Notes: generated by a model not told the origin, from the sequence alone. 6,093 nt of DNA from Candidatus Woesearchaeota archaeon (GCA_018302185.1 JAGVZX010000120.1:1-6093); one strand, 5' to 3'. Shown: positions 1 to 4,493, counted from the first letter of the stretch. Numbers and translations: made by a program.

Positions 1-26
1 CTCGGTTGCACCTCGCTACACCCATA

Positions 27-72
27 TTTGCTGGTGATGGCTCACTTCGTTCGCTATTATATCACCAGCAAA
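27..72. repeat. Perfect 12-bp inverted repeat
   Basis: tttgctggtgat at 27-38 is the exact reverse complement of atcaccagcaaa at 61-72, with a 22-nt loop containing cttcgttcgc. It could fold as a hairpin in either strand. No T-run follows it, so a terminator role is not supported. Confidence 0.75.
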
Positions 73-101
73 CATCGCATATTCTGGAACGTTATCCAAA
101 A

Positions 102-191
102 TATTTTTGAGTAAAATGGGCATAAATTAAAATTAAAAAAATAATTGTTATAGAACTCCGTTTAGCTTCCTGCCCTTGAATCTCAAAAATA
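102..191. repeat. Inverted repeat with symmetric internal loop
   Basis: tatttttgag (102-111) pairs perfectly with ctcaaaaata (182-191). After a 6-by-6 internal loop, gggca (118-122) pairs with tgccc (171-175). The core tttttgag is the one found again in the outer part of the arms at 401-414 and 996-1009, so this may be a related, shorter module. Confidence 0.5.
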
Positions 192-225
192 CTACCCTCC
201 CCCCACTTTGTAGGGGTCGGTTCGG

Positions 226-394
226 ATAACAGGCACTTTGCAGCTCGGAACTTCGTGGTACCCACTCTAAAGGTCTCCGCCCACGAAATTCCTCGCCCAA
301 ATTTTAACTTCCAGCTCTGAGCTCATTTTTATATCCTTTCAGGATTAAAAATTCGCTCGAGGAAAATTAAAACTTCGCAAAGTGCCGATGTTAT
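226..394. repeat. Nested inverted repeats
   Basis: ataaca plus ggcactttgc (226-241) matches the reverse complement of gcaaagtgcc...tgttat (377-394), apart from two extra bases between the blocks. Inside it, 247-258 (ggaacttcgtgg) pairs with 281-292 (ccacgaaattcc) at 11 of 12 positions. A further small palindrome, agctctgagct, is at 313-323. The right-hand side overlaps the left arm of the cassette. Confidence 0.5.
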
Positions 395-480
395 ATTCAA
401 TTTTTGAGAATGCCTACAAGTTAAAGTTAAAACAAAAAACAGGAAATAATATTTTTTCTCCCACCCAATAGGAGAGACGC
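329..480 (+). repeat. Left arm of imperfect inverted repeat pair
   Basis: Blocks in order are ttatat (329-334), aggatt (341-346), tttttgagaatgcc (401-414), aaataatatttttt (444-457) and gagagacgc (472-480). Each has its reverse complement, in mirrored order, in the right arm at 939-1078. The two 14-nt blocks are perfect matches. The sequence between blocks has diverged in length and content. The arm may be a terminal repeat of an element or one of two inverted copies of a dispersed repeat. Confidence 0.6.
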
Positions 481-524
481 GCTTAGTCCTTTCAAGACAG
501 ATAGCAAAAACTTCTTTTTTGGAT

Positions 525-863
525 TTATTGAACAAGAAGTGCTTCTAACTTTTTCTTCCACTGCGGACTGTCTGCATGTTCATATCCTTCAGATGGTAAA
601 AAAGTTCCAACGCTAACAATGTTATCGCTATTAACTTGATGAGCTTTCTTCTTAGCTATATCTGGAAATAATTTTGATAAAGCTGGTTGTACATAATCTC
701 TCATTACTTGATTAAAACCAGTCATAGAAAAGTAATTTATCCCCGGAAATAAATCATCAACTAATGGTATGTAACCCTCAATAGTTCTTTTATCTTCGGG
801 TACATGCGGATGGGTTTCTCCATGAATTGCTGACCATACTTGTGCTTCATTATATTCTGCCAT
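525..863 (-). CDS. Orphan small protein within inverted-repeat cassette
   Basis: I do not recognise this 112-residue protein. It is soluble in character, with no signal peptide or membrane segment. It has a His-containing stretch near the N-terminus (IHGETHPHVPEDKR), aromatic and acidic patches in the middle (DDLFPGINYF) and a Lys-rich C-terminal end (WKKKLEALL). I chose the ATG at 863 rather than the upstream in-frame ATG at 902 because a TATA-like box (886-893) lies about 27 nt before it, which is the spacing of a leaderless archaeal transcript. The upstream ATG would lie outside such a transcript. The gene sits between inverted arms 329-480 and 939-1078, so it could be cargo of a small mobile element. 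No transposase or integrase motif is visible, so I propose no function. Confidence 0.6.
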   Translation of the reverse strand: MAEYNEAQVWSAIHGETHPHVPEDKRTIEGYIPLVDDLFPGINYFSMTGFNQVMRDYVQPALSKLFPDIAKKKAHQVNSDNIVSVGTFLPSEGYEHADSPQWKKKLEALLVQ

Positions 864-885
864 AATCAAAGGAATAAACTCTATC

Positions 886-893
886 TTTATAAA
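886..893 (-). promoter_or_regulatory. TATA box of the orphan gene
   Basis: The sequence tttataaa (self-complementary in its core) is centred about 27 nt upstream of the ATG at 863. This is the usual archaeal distance from TATA box to transcription start, so the mRNA would begin at or next to the start codon. Confidence 0.55.
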
Positions 894-938
894 TCTTTCG
901 GTCAATTTACTACTTTTAAGTTAATAACTGATAGGTGT

Positions 939-1078
939 GCGTCTCTCTAATATATAACTCACCCAAAAAATATTATTTTAGAATTAATACAAAACGGCAT
1001 TCTCAAAAACTTTGATTTTTTCCTTCGCTTCGCTACGGAACGTTGCACTAAAAATCAATCCTTAAAGGGAGAATATAA
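939..1078 (-). repeat. Right arm of imperfect inverted repeat pair
   Basis: Reading on the plus strand: gcgtctctc (939-947), aaaaaatattattt (965-978), ggcattctcaaaaa (996-1009), aatcct (1057-1062), atataa (1073-1078). These mirror the left arm at 329-480. Between the last perfect block and aatcct lies an extra hairpin: ttgattttt (1012-1020) pairs with aaaaatcaa (1050-1058) around a GC-rich loop, cttcgcttcgctacggaac. Just outside, a quasi-palindrome centred on gggatccc (1081-1088) continues into ccgatgttaaaatcaa (1087-1102). That block directly repeats 385-400 at 14 of 16 positions. Confidence 0.6.
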
Positions 1079-1160
1079 CAGGGATCCCGATGTTAAAATC
1101 AATTATGACTCGAGGCTAATTTCATACCCTAATTTATTCTCGATAATTTCCTTTGTTTTT

Positions 1161-1508
1161 TTATTTTGCTGCATATTTTCTTTCCTTCCTAATTTTTAAC
1201 AATCTCTTTTGCTTATTGTTCATTTTAATTCTTTTATCATATAACGTATCATTATATTTTTCATAACCCGGATCTAGCTTTTTTATTTTCTTATAGTCTC
1301 CAAAACAATCTCGCATGCCATCCCTATAATCCAGCCAATCATCATAAATCGGATTGATAAATAAATCATCTTTTATAAGGGCTTTGACTGGAACAGTTGC
1401 TCTTGGCGTATAATAACCACTCTGCCGCCTGTCTTTTTTTGTTAACATTTTTATAAAAAGTTGCCAATGGCCAGAAAGAAAAATACAGGTAACATGATCA
1501 TTAACCAT
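1161..1508 (-). CDS. Small basic protein of unknown function
   Basis: I do not recognise a named family. From the first ATG the product is 115 residues; from the internal ATG at 1448 it is 95. The body has an aromatic/acidic core (PIYDDWLDYRDGMRDCFGDY, about residues 53-72) followed by a strongly Lys/Arg-rich tail (MNNKQKRLLKIRKERKY), which could bind nucleic acid or a ribosome surface; that is inference only. The start is uncertain. A TATA-like ctttaaag at 1541-1548 suits the ATG at 1508 with a leader of about 10 nt. The first 20 residues are less charged than the rest, and a tttttataaaa sequence directly abuts the internal ATG, too close to serve it as a promoter. There is no signal peptide. 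It faces the same way as the neighbours on both sides, but with gaps too large for an obvious operon. Confidence 0.6.
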   Translation of the reverse strand: MVNDHVTCIFLSGHWQLFIKMLTKKDRRQSGYYTPRATVPVKALIKDDLFINPIYDDWLDYRDGMRDCFGDYKKIKKLDPGYEKYNDTLYDKRIKMNNKQKRLLKIRKERKYAAK

Positions 1509-1540
1509 TAATCTCTAAGCAATAAGCATTAATCATTGAT

Positions 1541-1548
1541 CTTTAAAG
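1541..1548 (-). promoter_or_regulatory. Possible TATA box for the small basic gene
   Basis: ctttaaag is centred about 36 nt before the ATG at 1508, which would give a leader of about 10 nt. It is palindromic and in AT-rich sequence, so the assignment is weak. The rest of 1509-1684 shows no gene, only the hairpin at 1661-1683 and short repeats of the cattaa type near 1500-1540. Confidence 0.3.
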
Positions 1549-1660
1549 CAATGATTTGCCCTCCATCATAGGGATTAGCTAATTTTATCTCATGCACAAA
1601 CAATAATCTGCACATAAAACAAATTAACTGGCTGTACTTACGTTCAAAACCATTGGCAAT

Positions 1661-1683
1661 CTTACCTATCAGAGACAGATAAG
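1661..1683 (-). terminator. Hairpin directly after the DIP1984-family stop codon
   Basis: In the minus-strand transcript, cttatctgtc pairs with gataggtaag around a 3-nt loop, giving 10 pairs, two of them G-U. Those two pairs are lost in the plus-strand transcript, which fits a structure selected in this mRNA. It starts 1 nt after the stop codon at 1685-1687. No U-run follows, so it may be a 3'-end stabiliser or processing element and not a classic terminator. Confidence 0.4.
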
Positions 1684-1684
1684 C

Positions 1685-2143
1685 TTAATCTAATAACTCA
1701 TTAGTCCAGTTTGTAACTTGTATCTTATTATCAAGCTGAGATCTCTCTGTTTCTAATGCTTGAATCTCATCTTCAACCCTTCGCTCATCTAGCTGTCCTA
1801 CTTTCTCTTTCTCATCTTTATCTCTAAACAGATAGTCTCTTTTTCTTTCAAATAAAGAGCCCAGATTTGAGATTCTTGAGCGCAAATCACCTACTTTAAT
1901 TATAGCTTCAGCCAATGATATCTTTCCATCTGCTACTTGAGTTAAAAGATTTGTTCTTTGTATCTTTATCTTTAGTTTTCTAATCTCCTCAATTCTCATG
2001 TCAATCTCTTGAGATAGCTCTTTTGGATCAAGCTTACTCTTTTTGCCTTTTTCTGCAAAAACATTGTCTTTTCTAAGCTGGATTAACCTTGTTAATCTGG
2101 CTTTCGTTTTCTTTAATTCAGTTAATGCTTCGCCTAATTTCAT
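1685..2143 (-). CDS. DIP1984 family protein
   Basis: This 152-residue protein matches the pattern of the DIP1984 family (also annotated as septicolysin-like). It has the N-terminal MKLGEAL, a long charged helix, IQRTN at 61-65, DGKISLAEAI at 72-81 followed by LRSRI, and the C-terminal signature NWTNEL at 145-150. Nearly all of it is predicted coiled-coil helix, with no signal peptide. The biochemical role of the family is unknown to me, and the septicolysin name should not be read as a toxin assignment. The ATG at 2143 is preferred over the in-frame GTG at 2152 because aggtgat (2148-2154) is a strong Shine-Dalgarno sequence 5 nt before it and overlaps the GTG. It is the only gene here with such a site. 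Upstream are a TATA-like box and repeated half-sites at 2192-2225. Confidence 0.85.
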   Translation of the reverse strand: MKLGEALTELKKTKARLTRLIQLRKDNVFAEKGKKSKLDPKELSQEIDMRIEEIRKLKIKIQRTNLLTQVADGKISLAEAIIKVGDLRSRISNLGSLFERKRDYLFRDKDEKEKVGQLDERRVEDEIQALETERSQLDNKIQVTNWTNELLD

Positions 2144-2147
2144 CTTA

Positions 2148-2154
2148 ATCACCT
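2148..2154 (-). promoter_or_regulatory. Shine-Dalgarno sequence deciding the start
   Basis: aggtgat on the minus strand complements the 3' end of archaeal 16S rRNA and lies 5 nt before the ATG at 2143. It rules out the GTG at 2152, which falls within it. Confidence 0.7.
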
Positions 2155-2176
2155 ATAAAAAAGAATTTTAGCTTAC

Positions 2177-2184
2177 TTAAATAT
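2177..2184 (-). promoter_or_regulatory. TATA box of the DIP1984-family gene
   Basis: atatttaa on the minus strand is centred about 37 nt before the ATG. That predicts a leader of roughly 10 nt with the Shine-Dalgarno sequence at its 5' end. Confidence 0.45.
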
Positions 2185-2191
2185 CTATGAC

Positions 2192-2225
2192 GTATGTTTT
2201 GACATACCCAAAAACATGCCCAAAA
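2192..2225. promoter_or_regulatory. Operator-like cluster of repeated half-sites
   Basis: gtatgt (2192-2197) and acatac (2202-2207) form a perfect 6-bp inverted repeat with a 4-nt spacer. acatacccaaaa (2202-2213) is followed directly by acatgcccaaaa (2214-2225), a tandem 12-mer with one mismatch. The cluster lies just upstream of the presumed TATA box of the DIP1984-family gene and downstream of the tRNA, where an activator or repressor could bind. Confidence 0.4.
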
Positions 2226-2264
2226 GCTTTAAATATTAGCCTTACATTATAATAGAAATAAGTG

Positions 2265-2363
2265 TGGGCGTGTCGGGACTTCCAGTCCCTATCTAAAGAG
2301 ACATTTGAACCCGAATCACTCCGTGCGTTAAACAGAGGCTCTATCCGATTGAGCTACACGCCC
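2265..2363 (-). tRNA. Intron-containing tRNA, probably Val (anticodon AAC)
   Basis: Read on the minus strand the cloverleaf is complete: acceptor GGGCGTG with CACGCCC (7 bp), D-stem GCTC with GAGC and a G18-G19 loop, anticodon stem TCTGT with ACGGA (one T-G pair), and T-stem TCGGG with CCCGA. Discriminator A73 follows; CCA is not encoded. Without the 25-nt T-loop intron the mature length is 74 nt. The 23 nt from position 26 to 48 is the standard length, which fixes loop TTAACGC and anticodon AAC. A35, C36 and A73 fit valine identity, but A34 is very rare in archaea and G37 is unusual for Val, so the isotype is tentative. The first ten bases overlap the end of the AbrB-like ORF. A CATATTT element about 30 nt upstream is a weak candidate for its own promoter. 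Confidence 0.85.
2279..2303 (-). other. tRNA T-loop intron (59/60) with BHB motif
   Basis: The bulge-helix-bulge is canonical. The outer helix is the T-stem (TCGGG/CCCGA), the 3' bulge is AGT, and the central 4-bp helix is TTCA/TGGA with one T-G pair. The 5' bulge is AAT, and the inner helix is GTCTC/GGGAC with loop TTTAGATA. Cutting after the second base of each bulge removes 25 nt and restores T-loop TTCAAAT between positions 59 and 60. Such introns are spliced by the archaeal tRNA endonuclease and ligated by RtcB. Confidence 0.85.
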
Positions 2364-2563
2364 TTTACACTTCTTTCTTGTTTGTCAAGAAATATGAGCA
2401 GCATTGGCCTTTTATCTTGATCTTCTGCCAAATAGCAATATAGCAGATCTCCTTTTTTTATGCCTGTACCCGTAGCTACTAATTTGTTTATAGAAATGCT
2501 AAAAGTGGATCTTCTTTGCATTACCTTGCTTTTCCAGCCTATGCTCTGAAATTTTACTTGCAT
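2354..2563 (-). CDS. AbrB/SpoVT-like small DNA-binding protein
   Basis: The 69-residue product resembles an archaeal AbrB/MazE-type swapped-hairpin domain. The central part RRSTFSISINKLVATGTGIKKGDLLYCYL (about 17-45) has the family rhythm of a beta strand, a short helix, GIKKGD and a second strand, followed by LLIFLDKQ. Proteins of this fold are dimeric DNA-binding regulators or antitoxins; no toxin partner is adjacent. The ATG at 2563 follows AT-rich sequence with no Shine-Dalgarno sequence, and the TATATA at 2608-2613 could serve it with a leader of about 20 nt. Its last codons and TAG stop lie inside the tRNA: the stop is T8-A9-G10, so RNase P cleavage of a joint transcript would remove the stop codon. 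It is divergent from the winged-helix gene across 74 bp. Confidence 0.7.
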   Translation of the reverse strand: MQVKFQSIGWKSKVMQRRSTFSISINKLVATGTGIKKGDLLYCYLAEDQDKRPMLLIFLDKQERSVKGV

Positions 2564-2574
2564 TTTAATGATTA

Positions 2575-2597
2575 TTAATATTGGTAACCAATGATAA
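2575..2597. promoter_or_regulatory. Palindromic operator candidate between divergent regulators
   Basis: attggt (2580-2585) and accaat (2587-2592) are a perfect inverted repeat around one base. After a 2-bp mismatch on each side the symmetry resumes as tta/taa. It lies between the AbrB-like gene and the TATA box of the winged-helix gene, where either product could autoregulate. Confidence 0.45.
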
Positions 2598-2607
2598 GAA
2601 CAATAAG

Positions 2608-2615
2608 TATATAAG
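2608..2615 (+). promoter_or_regulatory. TATA box of the winged-helix gene
   Basis: tatataag is centred about 27 nt before the ATG at 2638, giving a leaderless mRNA. Its TATATA core also reads on the minus strand and might serve the AbrB-like gene. Confidence 0.65.
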
Positions 2616-2637
2616 CTTTTTGGTTCTTAATGCTGTT

Positions 2638-3087
2638 ATGAGCACCTCACCTGTAGAAAAAGAGAAGATCTTGCATGAGAAGATACTAGATTTCTTAAGG
2701 AAGAATCCGAAGGGAGTCACAATGAGTGAGATAGCTAGAAGCACAAAATTTTCCAGAAAGGCAATTGAAAAGCATCTGCAGGTGCTAGCCTTAGAGAATG
2801 AGATATACTTAAAACAATTTGGTGTCACTAAAGTATATTACCCTAACCATAGAATACAGCATTTTGATTTTGAGAAGCTAGAATATAATAACAGGATAAT
2901 ATGGTTTGATGTATTAGAAAATGAATATGGTAGATACTTATTGATCCAAAAAAAGAAAAAAGTAGGTGATGAATGGCATCATGAGCATTCAATCACAGTA
3001 CCATTAGAGCAAAGCGATGCATTTCTTAAGGTTTTGGACAAGATCTTGCATTCTGGCAGAATGAAACAGATGATAAAGGCTAAGTAG
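2638..3087 (+). CDS. Winged-helix protein with PUR-like C-terminal domain
   Basis: This 149-residue protein has two parts. Residues 10-70 form a winged helix-turn-helix: the ILDFLRKNPKGVTMSEIA helices, a recognition helix around FSRKAIEKHLQVL (38-50), and a wing ending in KVYYP. Residues 84-137 (from NNRIIWFDVLENEYGRYLLI to SITVPLEQSDAFLKVLDKIL) have the strand-strand-strand-helix pattern of PUR/DUF3276 single-strand nucleic-acid-binding repeats, less closely PC4. It is probably a cytoplasmic regulator; its target is unknown. An in-frame TTG at 2581 is rejected because the TATA box (2608-2615) would lie inside that extension, while it sits 27 nt before the ATG at 2638. A palindrome upstream suggests autoregulation or control by the divergent AbrB-like protein. 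The wHTH part is more certain than the PUR-like part. Confidence 0.85.
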   Translation: MSTSPVEKEKILHEKILDFLRKNPKGVTMSEIARSTKFSRKAIEKHLQVLALENEIYLKQFGVTKVYYPNHRIQHFDFEKLEYNNRIIWFDVLENEYGRYLLIQKKKKVGDEWHHEHSITVPLEQSDAFLKVLDKILHSGRMKQMIKAK

Positions 3088-3107
3088 AAAATTTCTCTAA
3101 GGTATAT

Positions 3108-3123
3108 CTAATTTTTTATTTCT
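3108..3123 (+). terminator. T-rich terminator candidate
   Basis: taattttttatttctt lies 20-35 nt after the stop codon at 3087. Archaeal RNA polymerase commonly terminates at such T-rich tracts. There is no strong hairpin before it. Confidence 0.4.
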
Positions 3124-3188
3124 TCACTGAGATTATCAATTAAGATTATTAAGTAGCCAAGTTATTTTCTATCTAGGTTAATCAGAAT

Positions 3189-3218
3189 AAGATTTTTTAG
3201 GCGTAATCTTGCCTTTTT
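3189..3218 (+). terminator. Weak hairpin followed by a T-run
   Basis: aagatt (3189-3194) pairs with aatctt (3205-3210), and ttttt follows at 3214-3218. It is about 100 nt past the winged-helix stop and upstream of the lipoprotein promoter, so it may be a second terminator insulating the two. The rest of 3088-3272 shows nothing else. Confidence 0.3.
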
Positions 3219-3243
3219 CAAGTAGTTATCATCTACCAAAAGC

Positions 3244-3250
3244 TTTATCA
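3244..3250 (+). promoter_or_regulatory. TATA box of the lipoprotein operon
   Basis: tttatca, preceded by purine-rich aaaagc, is centred 26 nt before the ATG at 3273. This predicts leaderless transcription. Confidence 0.5.
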
Positions 3251-3272
3251 ATCTCTCAGCTATACAACTGTC

Positions 3273-3884
3273 ATGAAGAAAAGAAACATATTATTTGGAA
3301 TTTTAATTTTAGTAGCTATCATTTTAATTTCTGGATGTATTGAACAAGCAAATGACAGAAGTGAGAATAGCCGAGCTGCTGTCACAGAACCTAAACAAGA
3401 TGGTCAAGACTGCAATGCAGATTCTGAATGCAGCTCTGGAGTATGTGATTTCATAAAACAAGATGGGGGAGAATGTGCTCCTTCTTCTTGCACACCTGGC
3501 TCTCAGGCACAGGGAATAAGTGATGTCACATTTTTCTGCAATCAAGATAACCAATGGCAGAAGATAAAGAACATATCAGAGAGTTGCACTTATGATTATG
3601 AATGCTTCAGGAAAACAGGCAAGGACTGCCCAAGCTGCCATCCTGAAGATTACAGATATTCCTGCAAAAACAGCGTCTGCGCAGAAGAAAAGCTTCAAGA
3701 TGAATGTGAAAAAAGAGGATTGAAGAGAATTCTCACAAAAGAAGAGTCTGATAATAACAGGGATGGAACATGCTATCCTTCGATGGCGCAAAGACAATTG
3801 TTTACAGTGTGCGCACCTTGTGGAAATAAAGTATGTGACACAGAACTTGAATCTAAATGTAATTGCCCTGAGGATTGTGAGTAG
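3273..3884 (+). CDS. Cys-rich lipoprotein
   Basis: This 203-residue secreted protein has a basic N-terminus (MKKRN), a hydrophobic stretch at 6-19 and the lipobox ISGC at 19-22, so Cys22 would be lipidated and anchor it outside the membrane. The mature part has 20 further Cys, at 47, 53, 58, 68, 73, 89, 105, 111, 119, 122, 131, 136, 145, 167, 180, 183, 188, 196, 198 and 202. They fall in small repeats of the form C..D.EC.SGVC (47-58) and C..DYEC (105-111), and end in CGNKVC...CNCPEDCE. I associate that last motif with Woesearchaeota-like surface proteins. The pattern suggests a disulfide-rich extracellular domain or metal binding; the ligand is unknown. The ATG at 3273 is fixed by the signal peptide and the TATA spacing. 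A YdeI-like gene begins 7 nt after the stop. Confidence 0.85.
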   Translation: MKKRNILFGILILVAIILISGCIEQANDRSENSRAAVTEPKQDGQDCNADSECSSGVCDFIKQDGGECAPSSCTPGSQAQGISDVTFFCNQDNQWQKIKNISESCTYDYECFRKTGKDCPSCHPEDYRYSCKNSVCAEEKLQDECEKRGLKRILTKEESDNNRDGTCYPSMAQRQLFTVCAPCGNKVCDTELESKCNCPEDCE

Positions 3885-3891
3885 AAAGATA

Positions 3892-4461
3892 ATGAAAATA
3901 AAAAGTATAACTGCTTTCAGCAGGAATGATTTTAGGAAGTGGTTAAGAAAGAACCATAGCAGAGAGAGAAAAGTAGGCATCGTACTTTACAAAAGACACA
4001 CAGGAAGATCTGCTCCAACACATCATGAGTTGATTGAAGAAGCCATATGTTTTGGCTGGATCGATACTATCATAAAAAAGATTGATGATAATAAGTATAT
4101 AAGGTCATTTACTAGGCGAAATAACAACAGCAGATGGAGCGAAAATACCCTAGCATATGCAAAGAAGCTCATAAAAGAAAAGAAAATGACTGCCTATGGC
4201 ATGAAATTTTACAGGCTTGGGCTGCAAAAGCCTACACATGATTTTGGAATCCCAAAGAATCCTGAAATGCCTGATGAATTGAAAAAAACATTAACGAAAG
4301 ATAAAACTGCGTGGAATAATTTTGAGAAGTTTCCTCCTTCAGCAAAAAAAATGTTTTATAGGTGGATTCTTTACGCAAAATTGCCTACAACTAGAAAAAA
4401 AAGGATTATGAGCGCAGTAAGATCTGCAAAGATGGGCAACAAAAACCTGATGCAGAATTAA
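3892..4461 (+). CDS. YdeI/OmpD-associated family protein
   Basis: This 189-residue protein is full length for the YdeI/OmdA family. Family marks in order are an N-terminal xxFRKWLRKNH segment, VGIVLYKRHTG (28-38), ICFGWID (52-58), RSFTRRNNNSRWSEN (71-85), a helix with KKLIKEKKMTAYG (91-103), and the C-terminal OmdA-like region AWNNFEKFPPSAKKMFYRWILYAKLP (about 140-164) ending in a basic tail. In bacteria members are linked to bacteriocin or peptide resistance and the cell envelope, but the mechanism is not established, and transfer to an archaeon is uncertain. I chose the ATG at 3892. An in-frame GTG at 3877 overlaps the lipoprotein end and has a GAGG 3 nt before it, so it remains possible. 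The 7-nt gap to the lipoprotein and the lack of a separate promoter suggest one operon. Confidence 0.87.
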   Translation: MKIKSITAFSRNDFRKWLRKNHSRERKVGIVLYKRHTGRSAPTHHELIEEAICFGWIDTIIKKIDDNKYIRSFTRRNNNSRWSENTLAYAKKLIKEKKMTAYGMKFYRLGLQKPTHDFGIPKNPEMPDELKKTLTKDKTAWNNFEKFPPSAKKMFYRWILYAKLPTTRKKRIMSAVRSAKMGNKNLMQN

Positions 4462-4484
4462 GATATTGCTATCAAACAAAAAGC

Positions 4485-4493
4485 TATATATAG
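4485..4493 (+). promoter_or_regulatory. Strong TATA box
   Basis: tatatatag is centred about 26 nt before the ATG at 4515. It is among the best TATA boxes in the window, yet no normal gene follows it. Confidence 0.6.

Larger units (their letters stand above)
1..328. other. Non-coding region rich in hairpins
   Basis: I see no convincing protein gene here. The stretch mixes AT-rich tracts (about 122-155) with GC-rich blocks and holds at least four inverted repeats: 27-38 with 61-72, 102-111 with 182-191, 226-241 with 377-394, and 247-258 with 281-292. The octamer tttttgag is at 104-111 and, inverted, at 182-189. It recurs in both arms of the cassette to the right. The stretch may be intergenic, a decayed mobile element, or a structured RNA; nothing seen decides between these. 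Confidence 0.5.

Noticed and set aside
329..535. Minus-strand open frame of 68 codons
   Set aside because: It lies over the left inverted arm, overlaps the end of the orphan gene, has no promoter at the right distance and no recognisable motifs.
864..905. Longer form of the orphan protein starting at 902
   Set aside because: The TATA box at 886-893 falls inside this extension and fits the ATG at 863.
1..1100. CRISPR array
   Set aside because: Repeats are inverted, unevenly spaced and imperfect, with no regular spacers.
2144..2152. GTG start for the DIP1984-family protein
   Set aside because: The GTG is part of the Shine-Dalgarno sequence that serves the ATG at 2143, and the family normally begins MKLxEAL.
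2317..2343. A second intron in the anticodon loop that would give a GTT or other anticodon
   Set aside because: The distance between the D-stem and the T-stem is exactly standard, and no bulge-helix-bulge can be drawn there.
2581..2637. TTG-initiated extension of the winged-helix protein
   Set aside because: It would contain its own TATA box and the palindrome.
2565..2828. Minus-strand open frame opposite the winged-helix gene
   Set aside because: It is antisense to a well-supported domain and is low-complexity hydrophobic.
3763..3891. N-terminal extension of the YdeI-like protein starting at 3763
   Set aside because: It would overlap the lipoprotein by 122 nt and adds residues unlike the family, which starts close to 3892.
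3324..3980. Minus-strand open frames opposite the lipoprotein and the YdeI-like start
   Set aside because: Cys- and Phe-rich shadows of the plus-strand coding; no promoter or family features.
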